Origin: Nocardioides nematodiphilus
GTDB lineage: Bacteria > Actinomycetota > Actinomycetes > Propionibacteriales > Nocardioidaceae
Length of the DNA: 64,000 nucleotides
Assembly: GCF_020216525.1 (NCBI RefSeq)
Contig: NZ_JAIWOY010000006.1
Coordinates: forward strand, 62,001-126,000
Direction: 5' to 3'
Under the pieces are notes generated by a model, which saw only the letters and a list, made by a program, of their open reading frames with translations, did not search any database and was not told where the DNA came from. The number at the start of each line of letters is the position of its first letter. The stretch's first letter is position 1. A program made the position numbers and the translations under genes. Shown here piece by piece: positions 17,958-26,422 of the stretch.

Positions 17958-19712
17958 GTGCCCGATCTGGACGACACCTTCGACATCCGGGAGATCCCCT
18001 TCTCCACGCGCGGAGCGTGGATCAACCTCTCCCCGGTGGTCGGCCTCCACGCCCGCTCCGACACCATCCACCTGGTCTCGCACCAGAACGGCATGCACGC
18101 GGTGCTGGCGCTGCGCCCCGAGCGCTCCGGTGCCGGCGCGCCCACGACCTGGTCGGCGTCGCCGTCGCGCTTCGCCTGGATCGCCTCCGGCGCCGACGGC
18201 GCCCGGGTCGAGGCCGCCTTCGACGGCCCCGCGGCCGTACGGCTGCGGGGCAGCGGCCTGGGCCTGCGGCTCGACGATGCGGCCGGCCGGCTGACGCCGA
18301 TGACCGGCACGTACCTGCTCATCGACCCGCTCGACGGCGCAGCGGTCTTCACCTCGTACGAGACGGGGCAGCGCTATCGGGTGACCAGACTGGCCGGCGC
18401 GATGGAGGTCGTGGGCGCCGAGGCGCTGGGCGTCGCCGAGCGCGCGATCGTGCTCGGCGCCGACGGCGAGCCGTGGGAGGCGGCACTGGAGGAGATCGGC
18501 ACCGCCGCGACCCCGTACGCCTCCGAACGTGGCTTCGAGGAGGTCGTCGCCGCCTCGGCGAGCGCGTTCGAGGACTACGTCGAGGCGCTCGCGCCGTGGC
18601 GGACGGCGGCGACGCCCGCGGTCACGCTGGCCGCGTACGTCCTCTGGTCGGCCACGGTCGCAGCGGACGGGTTCATGACCCGCGATTCGGTGCTGATGTC
18701 GAAGCACTGGATGGACAAGCTCTGGAGCTGGGACCACTGCTTCAACGCGCTGGCGCTCGCCGCCGGGCACCCCGACACCGCGCTCGACCAGTTCCTCGCG
18801 CCGTTCGACCACCAGGACGCCTCCGGTGCGCTGCCGGACTCGATCACCCACTCCGAGGTGCTGCGCAACTACGTGAAGCCGCCGATCCATGGGTGGGCGT
18901 TCGGCCGGCTGCGGGAGACCCTCGGCCGTGCGCTGACCCGCGCCGAGCTCGAGGAGACCTACGACCGGCTCAGCCGGTGGTCGCGCTTCTGGCTCGACCA
19001 CCGCCGCCGCCCGGGGCACGTGCTGCCGTACTACCAGCACGGCAACGACTCCGGCTGGGACAACGCGACCACCTTCGACCGGGACCGGGTCATCGAGGCC
19101 CCCGACCTCGCCGCATTCCTCGTCCTGCAGCTCGAGACGCTCGCCGGCCTGGGTGAGGAGCTCGGCCGCCCCGCCGCCGAGACGGCGGAGTGGAGGCGGG
19201 TCCGCGACGAGCTGCTTGAGGCCCTGACCGCCCGCCTCTGGACCGGCACCGAGCTCATCGCCATCGGCGCGCTCTCCGGGCAGCCGAGCACCGCGACCAG
19301 CCTGCTCAACCTGCTGCCGCTCGTGCTCGGGGAGCGGTTGCCGGCCGAGATCCGGGAGGCGCTCGCGGCTCGCGTCTGCGCCCACCTCACCGACTGGGGC
19401 CTGGCCACCGAGCCGACGGACTCGCCGCTGTACGAGGACGACGGCTACTGGCGCGGCCCGATCTGGGCGCCATCGACGGCGCTCATCGAGGACGGCCTGC
19501 GACGGTCGGGCCAGGTGCAGCTCGCCGATGCCGTACGCGAGCGCTTCCTGCGCCTGTGCGAGCGCTCGGGCTTCGCGGAGAACTTCGACGCGCTGCGAGG
19601 CGACGGGCTGCGCGACCGCGCCTACACGTGGACGGCGGCGGTCTACCTCGGTCTCGCGCGCGATGCGAGCGCCACCCGCCAGCCCGAGGAGGTGGTCGCG
19701 ACCCACCTGTGA
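17958..19712 (+). CDS. GH63/MGH1-like (alpha/alpha)6 glycoside hydrolase
   Basis: The 584-aa protein begins with a beta-rich N-terminal region and then has an (alpha/alpha)6-barrel of the GH63/GH37/mannosylglycerate-hydrolase (MGH1-like) type. Landmarks are KLWSWDHCFNALAL, GNDSGWDNATTF and YWRGPIWAPS, which in this clan carry substrate-binding and catalytic acids. It has no signal peptide. The GTG start is 4 bp after the GH127 stop, so it is co-translated with the importer. The family includes inverting enzymes acting on gluco- or manno-configured ends; its substrate in this arabinofuranoside operon is unknown. Confidence 0.75.
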   Translation: MPDLDDTFDIREIPFSTRGAWINLSPVVGLHARSDTIHLVSHQNGMHAVLALRPERSGAGAPTTWSASPSRFAWIASGADGARVEAAFDGPAAVRLRGSGLGLRLDDAAGRLTPMTGTYLLIDPLDGAAVFTSYETGQRYRVTRLAGAMEVVGAEALGVAERAIVLGADGEPWEAALEEIGTAATPYASERGFEEVVAASASAFEDYVEALAPWRTAATPAVTLAAYVLWSATVAADGFMTRDSVLMSKHWMDKLWSWDHCFNALALAAGHPDTALDQFLAPFDHQDASGALPDSITHSEVLRNYVKPPIHGWAFGRLRETLGRALTRAELEETYDRLSRWSRFWLDHRRRPGHVLPYYQHGNDSGWDNATTFDRDRVIEAPDLAAFLVLQLETLAGLGEELGRPAAETAEWRRVRDELLEALTARLWTGTELIAIGALSGQPSTATSLLNLLPLVLGERLPAEIREALAARVCAHLTDWGLATEPTDSPLYEDDGYWRGPIWAPSTALIEDGLRRSGQVQLADAVRERFLRLCERSGFAENFDALRGDGLRDRAYTWTAAVYLGLARDASATRQPEEVVATHL

Positions 19713-19803
19713 GCTCTCCCGCTCTCTCCCTGCTCGGCGCCACGGCGTCGACGGCTCGGCGTCACACACGTACGCATCACCAACGCAGCACGGAGGAAAT
19801 CAC

Positions 19804-22335
19804 GTGGTTCACCATTCAGCACCCCGGCCGAGGCCGGGACGACGCACCATCGGCGCGGTCGCTGCGCTCAGCACCGTCTGCCTCGGGATCGGCCAGGTCG
19901 CCTCGGTGGCCGCCGACCGGCCCGCCCCGGCGCCTTCGGGTGACCCCGCCCCGGCGAGCTCCCTGGTGGTGCACGCCGATCAGCCGTTCCGTGACGTCAC
20001 CCATGTCGGGACCGGCTCGCTCTACGGCCTGGCCGACGCGAGCAATCCGACCTATGACCTCGCCGCGGCGATCAAGCCGCACGAGTTCGTCCTCAAGCCG
20101 GCCGACGGCAAGCAGCAGCCCGTCGGCGACATCTTGAAGACGGCCCCGCTGTCGCAGCGCCTCGGCGCCACGGTGGTCGACCGATTCGCCGACGCCCTGC
20201 CGGGCTGGCCGTACCAGTTCAGCTGGGACACCTGGGACGACGTCGTGCGGACGGAGATGTCCAAGGTCAATCAGGACACGGTCCCGAACCTGGCCGCCTA
20301 CGCGCCATGGAACGAGTCCGATGGCACATGGCGAGCGGCGAACGGCACCTACGAGGCGTTCTGGACGCACACCTACAAGCTGATCCGCTCCATCGAGCAG
20401 GAACACGGCTGGACGACGCCGATCCAGGGCCCGTCGCTCTCCGACAACATCAGCGACATGCGGAACTTCCTGCAGAACGCGGTCGACACCGACACGGTGC
20501 CCGACGTCCTCGCCTGGCACGAGCTCGTGTCCCCGACCAAGATCCGCGGCGACGTGGAGAAGGTCCGCGCCATCGAGAGCGACCTCGGCATCGGCGAACT
20601 GCCGATCGACATCGAGGAGTACGCGCCGCCGCCGTCCGTTGGCATCCCCGGCCAGCTGATCGGCTACGTGGCGAAGTTCGAGCGCTTCGGCATCAGCAGC
20701 GCCGAGCTCGCCTTCTGGAACACCAGCCAGCAGGGCACGCTGGGCGACCTGCTGACCGGGACGAAGGGCCAGCCGAACGGCGCCTACTGGATGTACAAGT
20801 GGTACGCGGACATGGCCGGGCAGATGGTCGCCACCACCCCTCCGGACCAGGACGGAGCCTTCGACGGCATCGCCTCGGTGACGCCCAGCGGGCGGGAGGT
20901 CGACGTCATCGCGGGCGGCCACACGGGCTCGACCACGATCCGGGTCGACGGGCTCGACAAGACCTCGGTGGGCAAGCGGGTGAACGTCAAGCTCGAGTAC
21001 ACGCCGTCGTACGGCCGCACCGTCGCCGTCAACGGCCCGGTGACGATCTCCAACGCCACCTACCGGGTCGGCGCGGACGGGTCCATCAGCGTCCCGGTCG
21101 TGATGAACGCCGACTACGGCTACCGCGTCGTCGTGACGCCGGCCCGGGCGCGGCCCGCGTCGCTCGCCGGCGCGTACACGATCACGAACGCCAACTCCGG
21201 ACTGGTGCTGGACACCCGCGGTGACGGCGCCCAGCCGGGCGACCTCGCGATCCAGGCGGCCGCAGACGGGACCTCGACCCAGACCTGGCGGCTGACCGCC
21301 GCCGGGCGGGGCCTGTACCGGATCGTCGACCGCAGGGGGCTGGCCCTCGGCATCCAGGACGCCTCGACGACCAACGGCGCGCCCGCTCTGGTCTGGGACG
21401 ACGCCGGCACCGCCGACCACCTGTGGCAGATCATCCCCAACGGCTCCGGCCGCTACCGGCTCGCCAACGTCGGCACCGGCCACGTGCTCGCCGTCGCGGG
21501 CATGAGCAAGGACCCCGGCGCGCAGGTCGTCCAGTGGGCCGACGGCTCACCGACGGTCGCCTGCGCCGTGGACGGGGCGCGGGCGCCGGGCAAGCTCGGC
21601 ACCGCCTTCGACTTCTGCGGCACCGCGTCCTACGTCAAGCTGCCGACCGGCGTCGTCAGCGGGCTCAGCGGCGACTACACGGTCTCGGCCTGGGTGAACC
21701 CGACGTCCAATCCCACCTGGGCCCGCGTCTTCGACATCGGCACCGGCACCGGCGCCAGCATGTTCCTGACCGTGAACGACGGCAGCACGGTCCGGTACGC
21801 GATCACGACCGGCGGCGCCGGCGGTGAGCAGCGGATCGACGGCACGACCGTGCTGCCGGCGAACCAGTGGTCGCTCGTGACGGTGACGCTCGCGGGCTCC
21901 ACCGGAACCCTCTACGTCAACGGCCAGGTCGTCGGGAAGAACACCGCGATGACCAGCCACCCCTCCGCCTTCGGTCAGAGCACGTCGAACTACCTCGGCA
22001 AGTCGCAGTACGGCGACCCGGCGTTCGACGGGCGCATCGACGACTTCAGCATCTACTCGCGCGCCCTCAGCGCGAGCGAGGTCGCGACCCTGGCCAGCGG
22101 CCAGGCACCGAGTGCCGGGGACGTCGTGCACTACGCCTTCGATGAGATCGGAGGCGGTGCGACCGTGGTCGACACCTCAGGTGCTGCGCGCAACGGGACG
22201 GTCGTCGTGAAGAGCGGCAGCACCGGCAGCACCTCGGCCGGCGACGACGCCACCCTCGATCACTTCTGGACCCTGGAGCGCGTGCATGGGCTCGGGAGCG
22301 TCCGCGACGGGCAGGGCGCCGCCGGCAGGGGTTGA
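19804..22335 (+). CDS. Secreted glycosidase-like protein with ricin-type and LamG-type modules
   Basis: The 843-aa protein starts at GTG 19804, 7 bases after GGAGG, and has a signal peptide of about 37 residues with a twin-Arg-like GRRT. Residues about 55-445 look like a clan GH-A catalytic domain with candidate acid/base E171 (APWNES) and nucleophile E271 or E272 (DIEEYAP). A ricin-B-type carbohydrate-binding region follows (about 455-582), interrupted by a LamG/concanavalin-like domain (about 585-765). A LamG-style opening strand (VHYAFDE, about 773) and a ricin-style end (LDHFWTLE) then follow. It probably attacks polymeric arabinose-containing glycan outside the cell; its family is uncertain. 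Confidence 0.75.
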   Translation: MVHHSAPRPRPGRRTIGAVAALSTVCLGIGQVASVAADRPAPAPSGDPAPASSLVVHADQPFRDVTHVGTGSLYGLADASNPTYDLAAAIKPHEFVLKPADGKQQPVGDILKTAPLSQRLGATVVDRFADALPGWPYQFSWDTWDDVVRTEMSKVNQDTVPNLAAYAPWNESDGTWRAANGTYEAFWTHTYKLIRSIEQEHGWTTPIQGPSLSDNISDMRNFLQNAVDTDTVPDVLAWHELVSPTKIRGDVEKVRAIESDLGIGELPIDIEEYAPPPSVGIPGQLIGYVAKFERFGISSAELAFWNTSQQGTLGDLLTGTKGQPNGAYWMYKWYADMAGQMVATTPPDQDGAFDGIASVTPSGREVDVIAGGHTGSTTIRVDGLDKTSVGKRVNVKLEYTPSYGRTVAVNGPVTISNATYRVGADGSISVPVVMNADYGYRVVVTPARARPASLAGAYTITNANSGLVLDTRGDGAQPGDLAIQAAADGTSTQTWRLTAAGRGLYRIVDRRGLALGIQDASTTNGAPALVWDDAGTADHLWQIIPNGSGRYRLANVGTGHVLAVAGMSKDPGAQVVQWADGSPTVACAVDGARAPGKLGTAFDFCGTASYVKLPTGVVSGLSGDYTVSAWVNPTSNPTWARVFDIGTGTGASMFLTVNDGSTVRYAITTGGAGGEQRIDGTTVLPANQWSLVTVTLAGSTGTLYVNGQVVGKNTAMTSHPSAFGQSTSNYLGKSQYGDPAFDGRIDDFSIYSRALSASEVATLASGQAPSAGDVVHYAFDEIGGGATVVDTSGAARNGTVVVKSGSTGSTSAGDDATLDHFWTLERVHGLGSVRDGQGAAGRG

Positions 22336-22354
22336 CCAGGGCGGCCCTCAGACG

Positions 22355-22390
22355 CGGCCGGGTGGCGGGTTCATTCCCGCTGCCCGGCCG
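22355..22390 (+). terminator. Terminator hairpin of the second glycan operon
   Basis: CGGCCGGGTGGCGGG (22355-22369) pairs with 22376-22390 around a 6-nt loop, with two positions forming G-U pairs in RNA. It lies 20 bp after the last gene of the operon. Confidence 0.75.
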
Positions 22391-22448
22391 TCCGCATTTC
22401 CCGCCCGAACCTGGCTTCTTCCTCCTTCTTACTGGTCAGTCGGCCAGA

Positions 22449-22575
22449 TGTGATCGTTAACAAAACGCGCGTGCTCGATCGGGGTCGAACCTGAAAAATT
22501 GTGTGACGCACCTCTCGACAGTCCGAAATGTGAACGCTAACGTGATCGCCATCACAGCAAATGTGAGCGCTCATA
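22449..22575 (+). promoter_or_regulatory. Three LacI-type operator sites before the furanose importer
   Basis: The 319-bp gap after the secreted glycosidase gene holds three related sites: TGTGATCGTTAACA (22449-22462), TGTGAACGCTAACG (22529-22542) and TGTGAGCGCTCATA (22562-22575). All share TGTGANCGNT with the central CG of LacI-family operators, and the last contains the perfect palindrome TGAGCGCTCA. They are probably bound by the LacI regulator encoded at the end of the operon (29052). Confidence 0.65.
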
Positions 22576-22654
22576 TCGGGCGTTCATCGTGCCTTCGGGG
22601 GCGCGTTGGAGGGATCGGCTCGGGTCGCGGGTCGATCGAACTAGGAGGATTCGA

Positions 22655-23641
22655 GTGAAGAAGAAGTTCCTTGCCGGCGTCGCCATCGCGAGCGCGATGA
22701 CGCTCTTCCTGACCGGCTGCGGCAGCGGCTCGGACGACAAGGCGAGCGGTTCCGGAGGTGGCGGCGACGTCATCAAGGTGGGCTTCGCCCAGACCGGCTC
22801 CGAGTCGGGCTGGCGCAGTGCCAACACGGACTCCATGAAGAAGGCCTTCTCCAAGGAGAACGGCTTCGACCTGGTCTTCAATGCGGCCGACAACGACCCG
22901 GCCGCACAGATCGCTGCGGTCCGCAGCTTCATCAACCAGGGCGTCGACGCCATCGTCGTGGCCCCGATCGTCGAGGACGGCTGGGACGATGTCTTCAAGG
23001 AGGCCGCGGACGCCAAGATCCCGGTGATCCTCGAGGACCGCACCGTCTCGTCCGACCCGAGCCTCTACGCCACCTGGATCGGCGACAACTTCGAGGCCGA
23101 GGGTGAGGCCGCTGGCAAGTGGGCGGCCGACAACGTGGGCACCGCGCCGACGAAGATGGTCGTCCTGGAGGGCACCACCGGTTCCTCGGCCGCGAACGAC
23201 CGCGCCACCGGCTTCGACAAGGCCATCGCCGGCTCGAAGATCACCAAGATCGACTCGCAGACGGGTGACTTCACCCGCGACGGCGGCAAGAAGGTCATGG
23301 AGGGCTTCCTCCAGAAGTACGGCAAGGACGGCATCGACCTGGTCTTCGCCCACAACGACGACATGGCCCTCGGTGCGATCGAGGCGATCAAGGCCGCCGG
23401 CGCCACGCCGGGCAAGGACATCAAGATCGTCTCGATCGACGGCGTCCACGACGGCATGCAGGCCCTGGCCGACGGCGAGATCAACTACATCGTCGAGTGC
23501 AACCCGCTCCTCGGTGACGACGCCGCGGCGCTGGTGAAGAAGGTCATCGGCAAGGAGACCGTCGAGAAGGCGAACTTCGCCAAGGACGGCGCGTTCGACC
23601 AGGAGCAGGCCAAGGCCGCGCTCCCGACCCGCGCGTACTGA
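22655..23641 (+). CDS. Furanose-type sugar-binding lipoprotein (YtfQ-like)
   Basis: The 328-aa protein has a lipobox LTGC (C22) and a Peripla_BP_4 fold. It closely resembles E. coli YtfQ in segments such as VGFAQTGSESGWR, AVRSFINQGVDAI, DFTRDGGKKVMEGF and AHNDDMALGAI. YtfQ binds galactofuranose; related transporters in other bacteria take L-arabinose or fructose. The start at GTG 22655 is set by AGGAGG six bases upstream. In this arabinose-rich locus L-arabinofuranose is an attractive ligand, but that is inference. A hairpin follows the gene. Confidence 0.88.
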   Translation: MKKKFLAGVAIASAMTLFLTGCGSGSDDKASGSGGGGDVIKVGFAQTGSESGWRSANTDSMKKAFSKENGFDLVFNAADNDPAAQIAAVRSFINQGVDAIVVAPIVEDGWDDVFKEAADAKIPVILEDRTVSSDPSLYATWIGDNFEAEGEAAGKWAADNVGTAPTKMVVLEGTTGSSAANDRATGFDKAIAGSKITKIDSQTGDFTRDGGKKVMEGFLQKYGKDGIDLVFAHNDDMALGAIEAIKAAGATPGKDIKIVSIDGVHDGMQALADGEINYIVECNPLLGDDAAALVKKVIGKETVEKANFAKDGAFDQEQAKAALPTRAY

Positions 23642-23664
23642 TCCGCACGTAGCAACCACCCGAC

Positions 23665-23715
23665 GTGAGGGCTCCGCCGGAGCCGGTAGTCAGCCAACCC
23701 GGCGGAGCCCCTCAC
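23665..23715 (+). terminator. Hairpin between furanose-binding protein and ATPase genes
   Basis: GTGAGGGCTCCGCCGG (23665-23680) pairs with 23699-23715, with one bulged G and an 18-nt loop. It is the third binding-protein gene in the window that is followed by such a stem. Confidence 0.65.
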
Positions 23716-23734
23716 GCTCCAGACAGGAAGACAG

Positions 23735-25297
23735 ATGAGCACGTCCACGACCGAGCCCACGAAGCCGCAGGAGCGCGGCACCGACGCCGTCGTCGAGATG
23801 CGCGGCGTGACCATCCGGTTCCCCGGCGTGCTCGCCCTCGACCGCGTCGACTTCACCCTGCGTCCCGGTGAGGTGCACGCCCTGATGGGCGAGAACGGCG
23901 CCGGCAAGTCCACCCTGATCAAGGCGCTCACCGGGGTCTACAGCGTCGACTCCGGCACCATCGCCGTCTCCGGCACCGAGCGGGTCTTCAGCTCGACCGC
24001 CGACGCCCAGGCGGCCGGCATCTCCACGGTCTACCAGGAGATCAACCTCTGCCCGAACCTCTCGGTCGGGGAGAACGTCATGCTCGGCCACGAGCCGCGC
24101 GGTCTGCGCGGCATCGACTGGCGCACGACCCACCGCACCGCGGCGGAGCACCTCCGCAGCCTCGGCCTCGAGCTCGACACCCAGACCATCCTGTCCAGCC
24201 ACTCGATCGCGGTCCAGCAGCTGGTCGCGATCAGCCGCGCCATGGTCCTCGACGCCCGGGTCCTCATCCTCGACGAGCCCACCTCCAGCCTCGACCGCGA
24301 CGAGGTCGAGCAGCTCTTCACCGTGATCCGCGGCCTGCGCGATCGGGGTGTGGCGATCCTGTTCGTGAGCCACTTCCTCGACCAGATCTACGAGATCTCC
24401 GACCGCATCACCGTCCTGCGCAACGGCACCCTCGTCGGCGAGTACGCCATCGACGACCTGCCGCGCGGTGAGCTGGTGACCAAGATGATCGGCCGCGAGC
24501 TCGACGAGCTCGAGGCGATCTCGGTCAGTGCCGAGCGCGCCATCGACCGTACGGTCGCCCCGGTCATCAAGGCCGAGGGCGTCGGCCGCAAGGGCGTCCT
24601 CGAACCCGCCGACCTCGATGTCTTCCCGGGCGAGATCGTCGGCATCGCCGGCCTCCTCGGCTCCGGTCGCACCGAGCTGGTGCGGTTGCTGTGCGGCGCC
24701 GACCGTCCCGACACCGGCACGCTGTCCGTGCACGGCAAGGTCACCAGGCTGAGCACCCCGCGCCATGCCCTCGAGCGTCGGATCGCGTTCTCCTCGGAGA
24801 ACCGTCGCGCGGAGGGCATCGTCGCCGACCTCACCGTCGCCGAGAACATCATGCTCGGCATCCAGGCCCGGCGCGGCTGGCTGCGCAAGGTCCGCAAGCA
24901 GGAGCAGGACGCGGTCGTCGCCGAGTACATCAAGGCGCTCGGCGTACGACCCGCGGACCCGAACCGCAAGGTCGGCGACCTCTCCGGCGGCAACCAGCAG
25001 AAGGTGCTCCTCGGCCGCTGGCTGGCGACCGCTCCCGAGCTCCTCATCCTCGACGAGCCGACCCGCGGCATCGACGTCGGCGCCAAGGCCGACATCCAGC
25101 GCAAGGTCGCCGAGCTCGCCGAGCAGGGACTCGCCGTCATCTTCATCTCCTCCGAGCTCGAGGAGGTGCTTCGATTGGCGCAGCGTGTCGCGGTGATGCG
25201 CGACCGCCGTCAGATCGGCGTCCTCGAGTCCAGCGCCGTCGACGTCGACGGCGTGATCGACTACATGGCCACCGTCGGCGAAGGGAGCGTGGCGTGA
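23735..25297 (+). CDS. Furanose ABC importer ATPase with two nucleotide-binding domains (YtfR-like)
   Basis: The 520-aa protein contains two fused ABC domains, as in RbsA and YtfR. Domain 1 has Walker A GENGAGKST and Walker B LILDEPTSSLD, with the YtfR-type signature SIAVQQLVAISRA. Domain 2 has a degenerate P-loop (GLLGSGRTEL), the classic signature LSGGNQQKVLL and LILDEPTRGIDVG. It powers uptake through the two permeases encoded next. Its stop overlaps the GTG of the following permease. A second, complete ATPase of the same type lies further down the operon at 27520. Confidence 0.93.
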   Translation: MSTSTTEPTKPQERGTDAVVEMRGVTIRFPGVLALDRVDFTLRPGEVHALMGENGAGKSTLIKALTGVYSVDSGTIAVSGTERVFSSTADAQAAGISTVYQEINLCPNLSVGENVMLGHEPRGLRGIDWRTTHRTAAEHLRSLGLELDTQTILSSHSIAVQQLVAISRAMVLDARVLILDEPTSSLDRDEVEQLFTVIRGLRDRGVAILFVSHFLDQIYEISDRITVLRNGTLVGEYAIDDLPRGELVTKMIGRELDELEAISVSAERAIDRTVAPVIKAEGVGRKGVLEPADLDVFPGEIVGIAGLLGSGRTELVRLLCGADRPDTGTLSVHGKVTRLSTPRHALERRIAFSSENRRAEGIVADLTVAENIMLGIQARRGWLRKVRKQEQDAVVAEYIKALGVRPADPNRKVGDLSGGNQQKVLLGRWLATAPELLILDEPTRGIDVGAKADIQRKVAELAEQGLAVIFISSELEEVLRLAQRVAVMRDRRQIGVLESSAVDVDGVIDYMATVGEGSVA

Positions 25298-26340
25298 GCC
25301 GCCTCATCAAGCACCACCTGTTCTGGCCCGGCTTCGCGCTGGTCGCCCTGGTCGTGCTCAACACCGTGGCCCGGCCGCGGTTCATCGAGATCAGCGTGCA
25401 GCACGGCGCCCTCTACGGCGCCCCGATCGACATCCTGCGCAACAGCGCGCCGATGATGCTGGTCGCCCTGGGCATGACCCTGGTGATCGCCACCCGCGGC
25501 ATCGACCTCTCGGTCGGCGCGGTGATGGCCGTCTCCGGTGCCGTGGCGCTGACGATCATCGACGGCTCCGACTCGCCCGGCAGCGTCGGCACCGTGCTGA
25601 TCGCGATCCTGGTCGGCGTCGGCGTCTCGCTCATCCTGGGCGTCTGGAACGGGTTCCTGGTGTCGGTGCTCAAGATCCAGCCGATCATCGCGACCCTGGT
25701 CCTGATGATGGCCGGTCGTGGCGTCGCCCTGCTGATCACCGACGGCTTCATCACCACGGTCACCAGCGACCCGCTCAAGTACGTCGCCAGCGGCCACCTC
25801 CTCGGCCTGCCCTTCGCCTTCTTCATCTGGGTCGCGGCCGTGGCCGTCGTCTCCCTGGTCGAGCGGCGTACGGCGCTCGGCGTCCTCACCGAGGCCGTCG
25901 GCATCAACCCCGAGGCCAGCCGCCTGGCGGGTGTGCGCGCCACCGGCATCATCCTCGGCACCTACGTCGTCAGCGGCGGCCTGGCCGGCATGGCGGGCGT
26001 CATCTACAGCTCCAACATCATGGCCGCGGACGCCAACGCCGCCGGCGAGCTGATCGAGCTCTACGCGATCCTCGCGGTCGTGCTCGGCGGCACGTCACTG
26101 GCCGGCGGCAAGTTCTCCATCGCCGGCACGGTCATCGGCGTCCTGATCATCCAGACGCTGGAGTCGACGATCCTCTTCCTGGGCGTCAGCTCCGCGCAGA
26201 GCCCGGTCTTCTTCGCCGCCGTCGTGGTCCTGGTCGTCCTGATCCAGGCCCCGGCCGTCCACCGCGCGGCGCGGCAGTTCGTCCAGCGCCGCTCCGCCAA
26301 CGTCCCCGACATCACCCCCGGCACGGAGGTCGCCCGATGA
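25294..26340 (+). CDS. Furanose ABC permease (YtfT-like)
   Basis: The 348-aa protein belongs to the BPD_transp_2 permease family, with about nine to ten membrane segments and the motif ATRGIDLSVGAVMAVSG typical of ribose/galactofuranose-type permeases. I place the start at GTG 25294, which overlaps the ATPase stop (GTGA); the open frame extends upstream, but only inside the ATPase gene. It forms a channel with the permease at 26417. Its TGA lies within an 8-bp sequence, CGATGAGC, that is repeated at the start of the next gene. Confidence 0.92.
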   Translation: MSRLIKHHLFWPGFALVALVVLNTVARPRFIEISVQHGALYGAPIDILRNSAPMMLVALGMTLVIATRGIDLSVGAVMAVSGAVALTIIDGSDSPGSVGTVLIAILVGVGVSLILGVWNGFLVSVLKIQPIIATLVLMMAGRGVALLITDGFITTVTSDPLKYVASGHLLGLPFAFFIWVAAVAVVSLVERRTALGVLTEAVGINPEASRLAGVRATGIILGTYVVSGGLAGMAGVIYSSNIMAADANAAGELIELYAILAVVLGGTSLAGGKFSIAGTVIGVLIIQTLESTILFLGVSSAQSPVFFAAVVVLVVLIQAPAVHRAARQFVQRRSANVPDITPGTEVAR

Positions 26341-26422
26341 GCGAGCGCAGCGAGCGAACAGTCCACCACAGCGCCCGATGCCTCTCATCGGCGCCCGGAG
26401 CGAAGCGAGTACGGCGATGAGC
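26335..26422 (+). repeat. Small inserted element flanked by 8-bp direct repeats
   Basis: CGATGAGC occurs at 26335-26342 over the stop of one permease and again at 26415-26422 over the start of the next, 80 bp apart. The interior has two related GAGCG-rich motifs (AGCGCAGCGAGCGAAC and GGAGCGAAGCGAG) near its ends and a hairpin CCGATG-cctct-CATCGG (26375-26391). Removing one copy plus the interior would restore an ATGA stop/start overlap. A small mobile or repeated element is possible. Confidence 0.5.

Noticed and set aside
26378..26416. Earlier start for the second furanose permease
   Set aside because: It lies in a hairpin of the inserted element, lacks a ribosome binding site and adds residues unlike the family.
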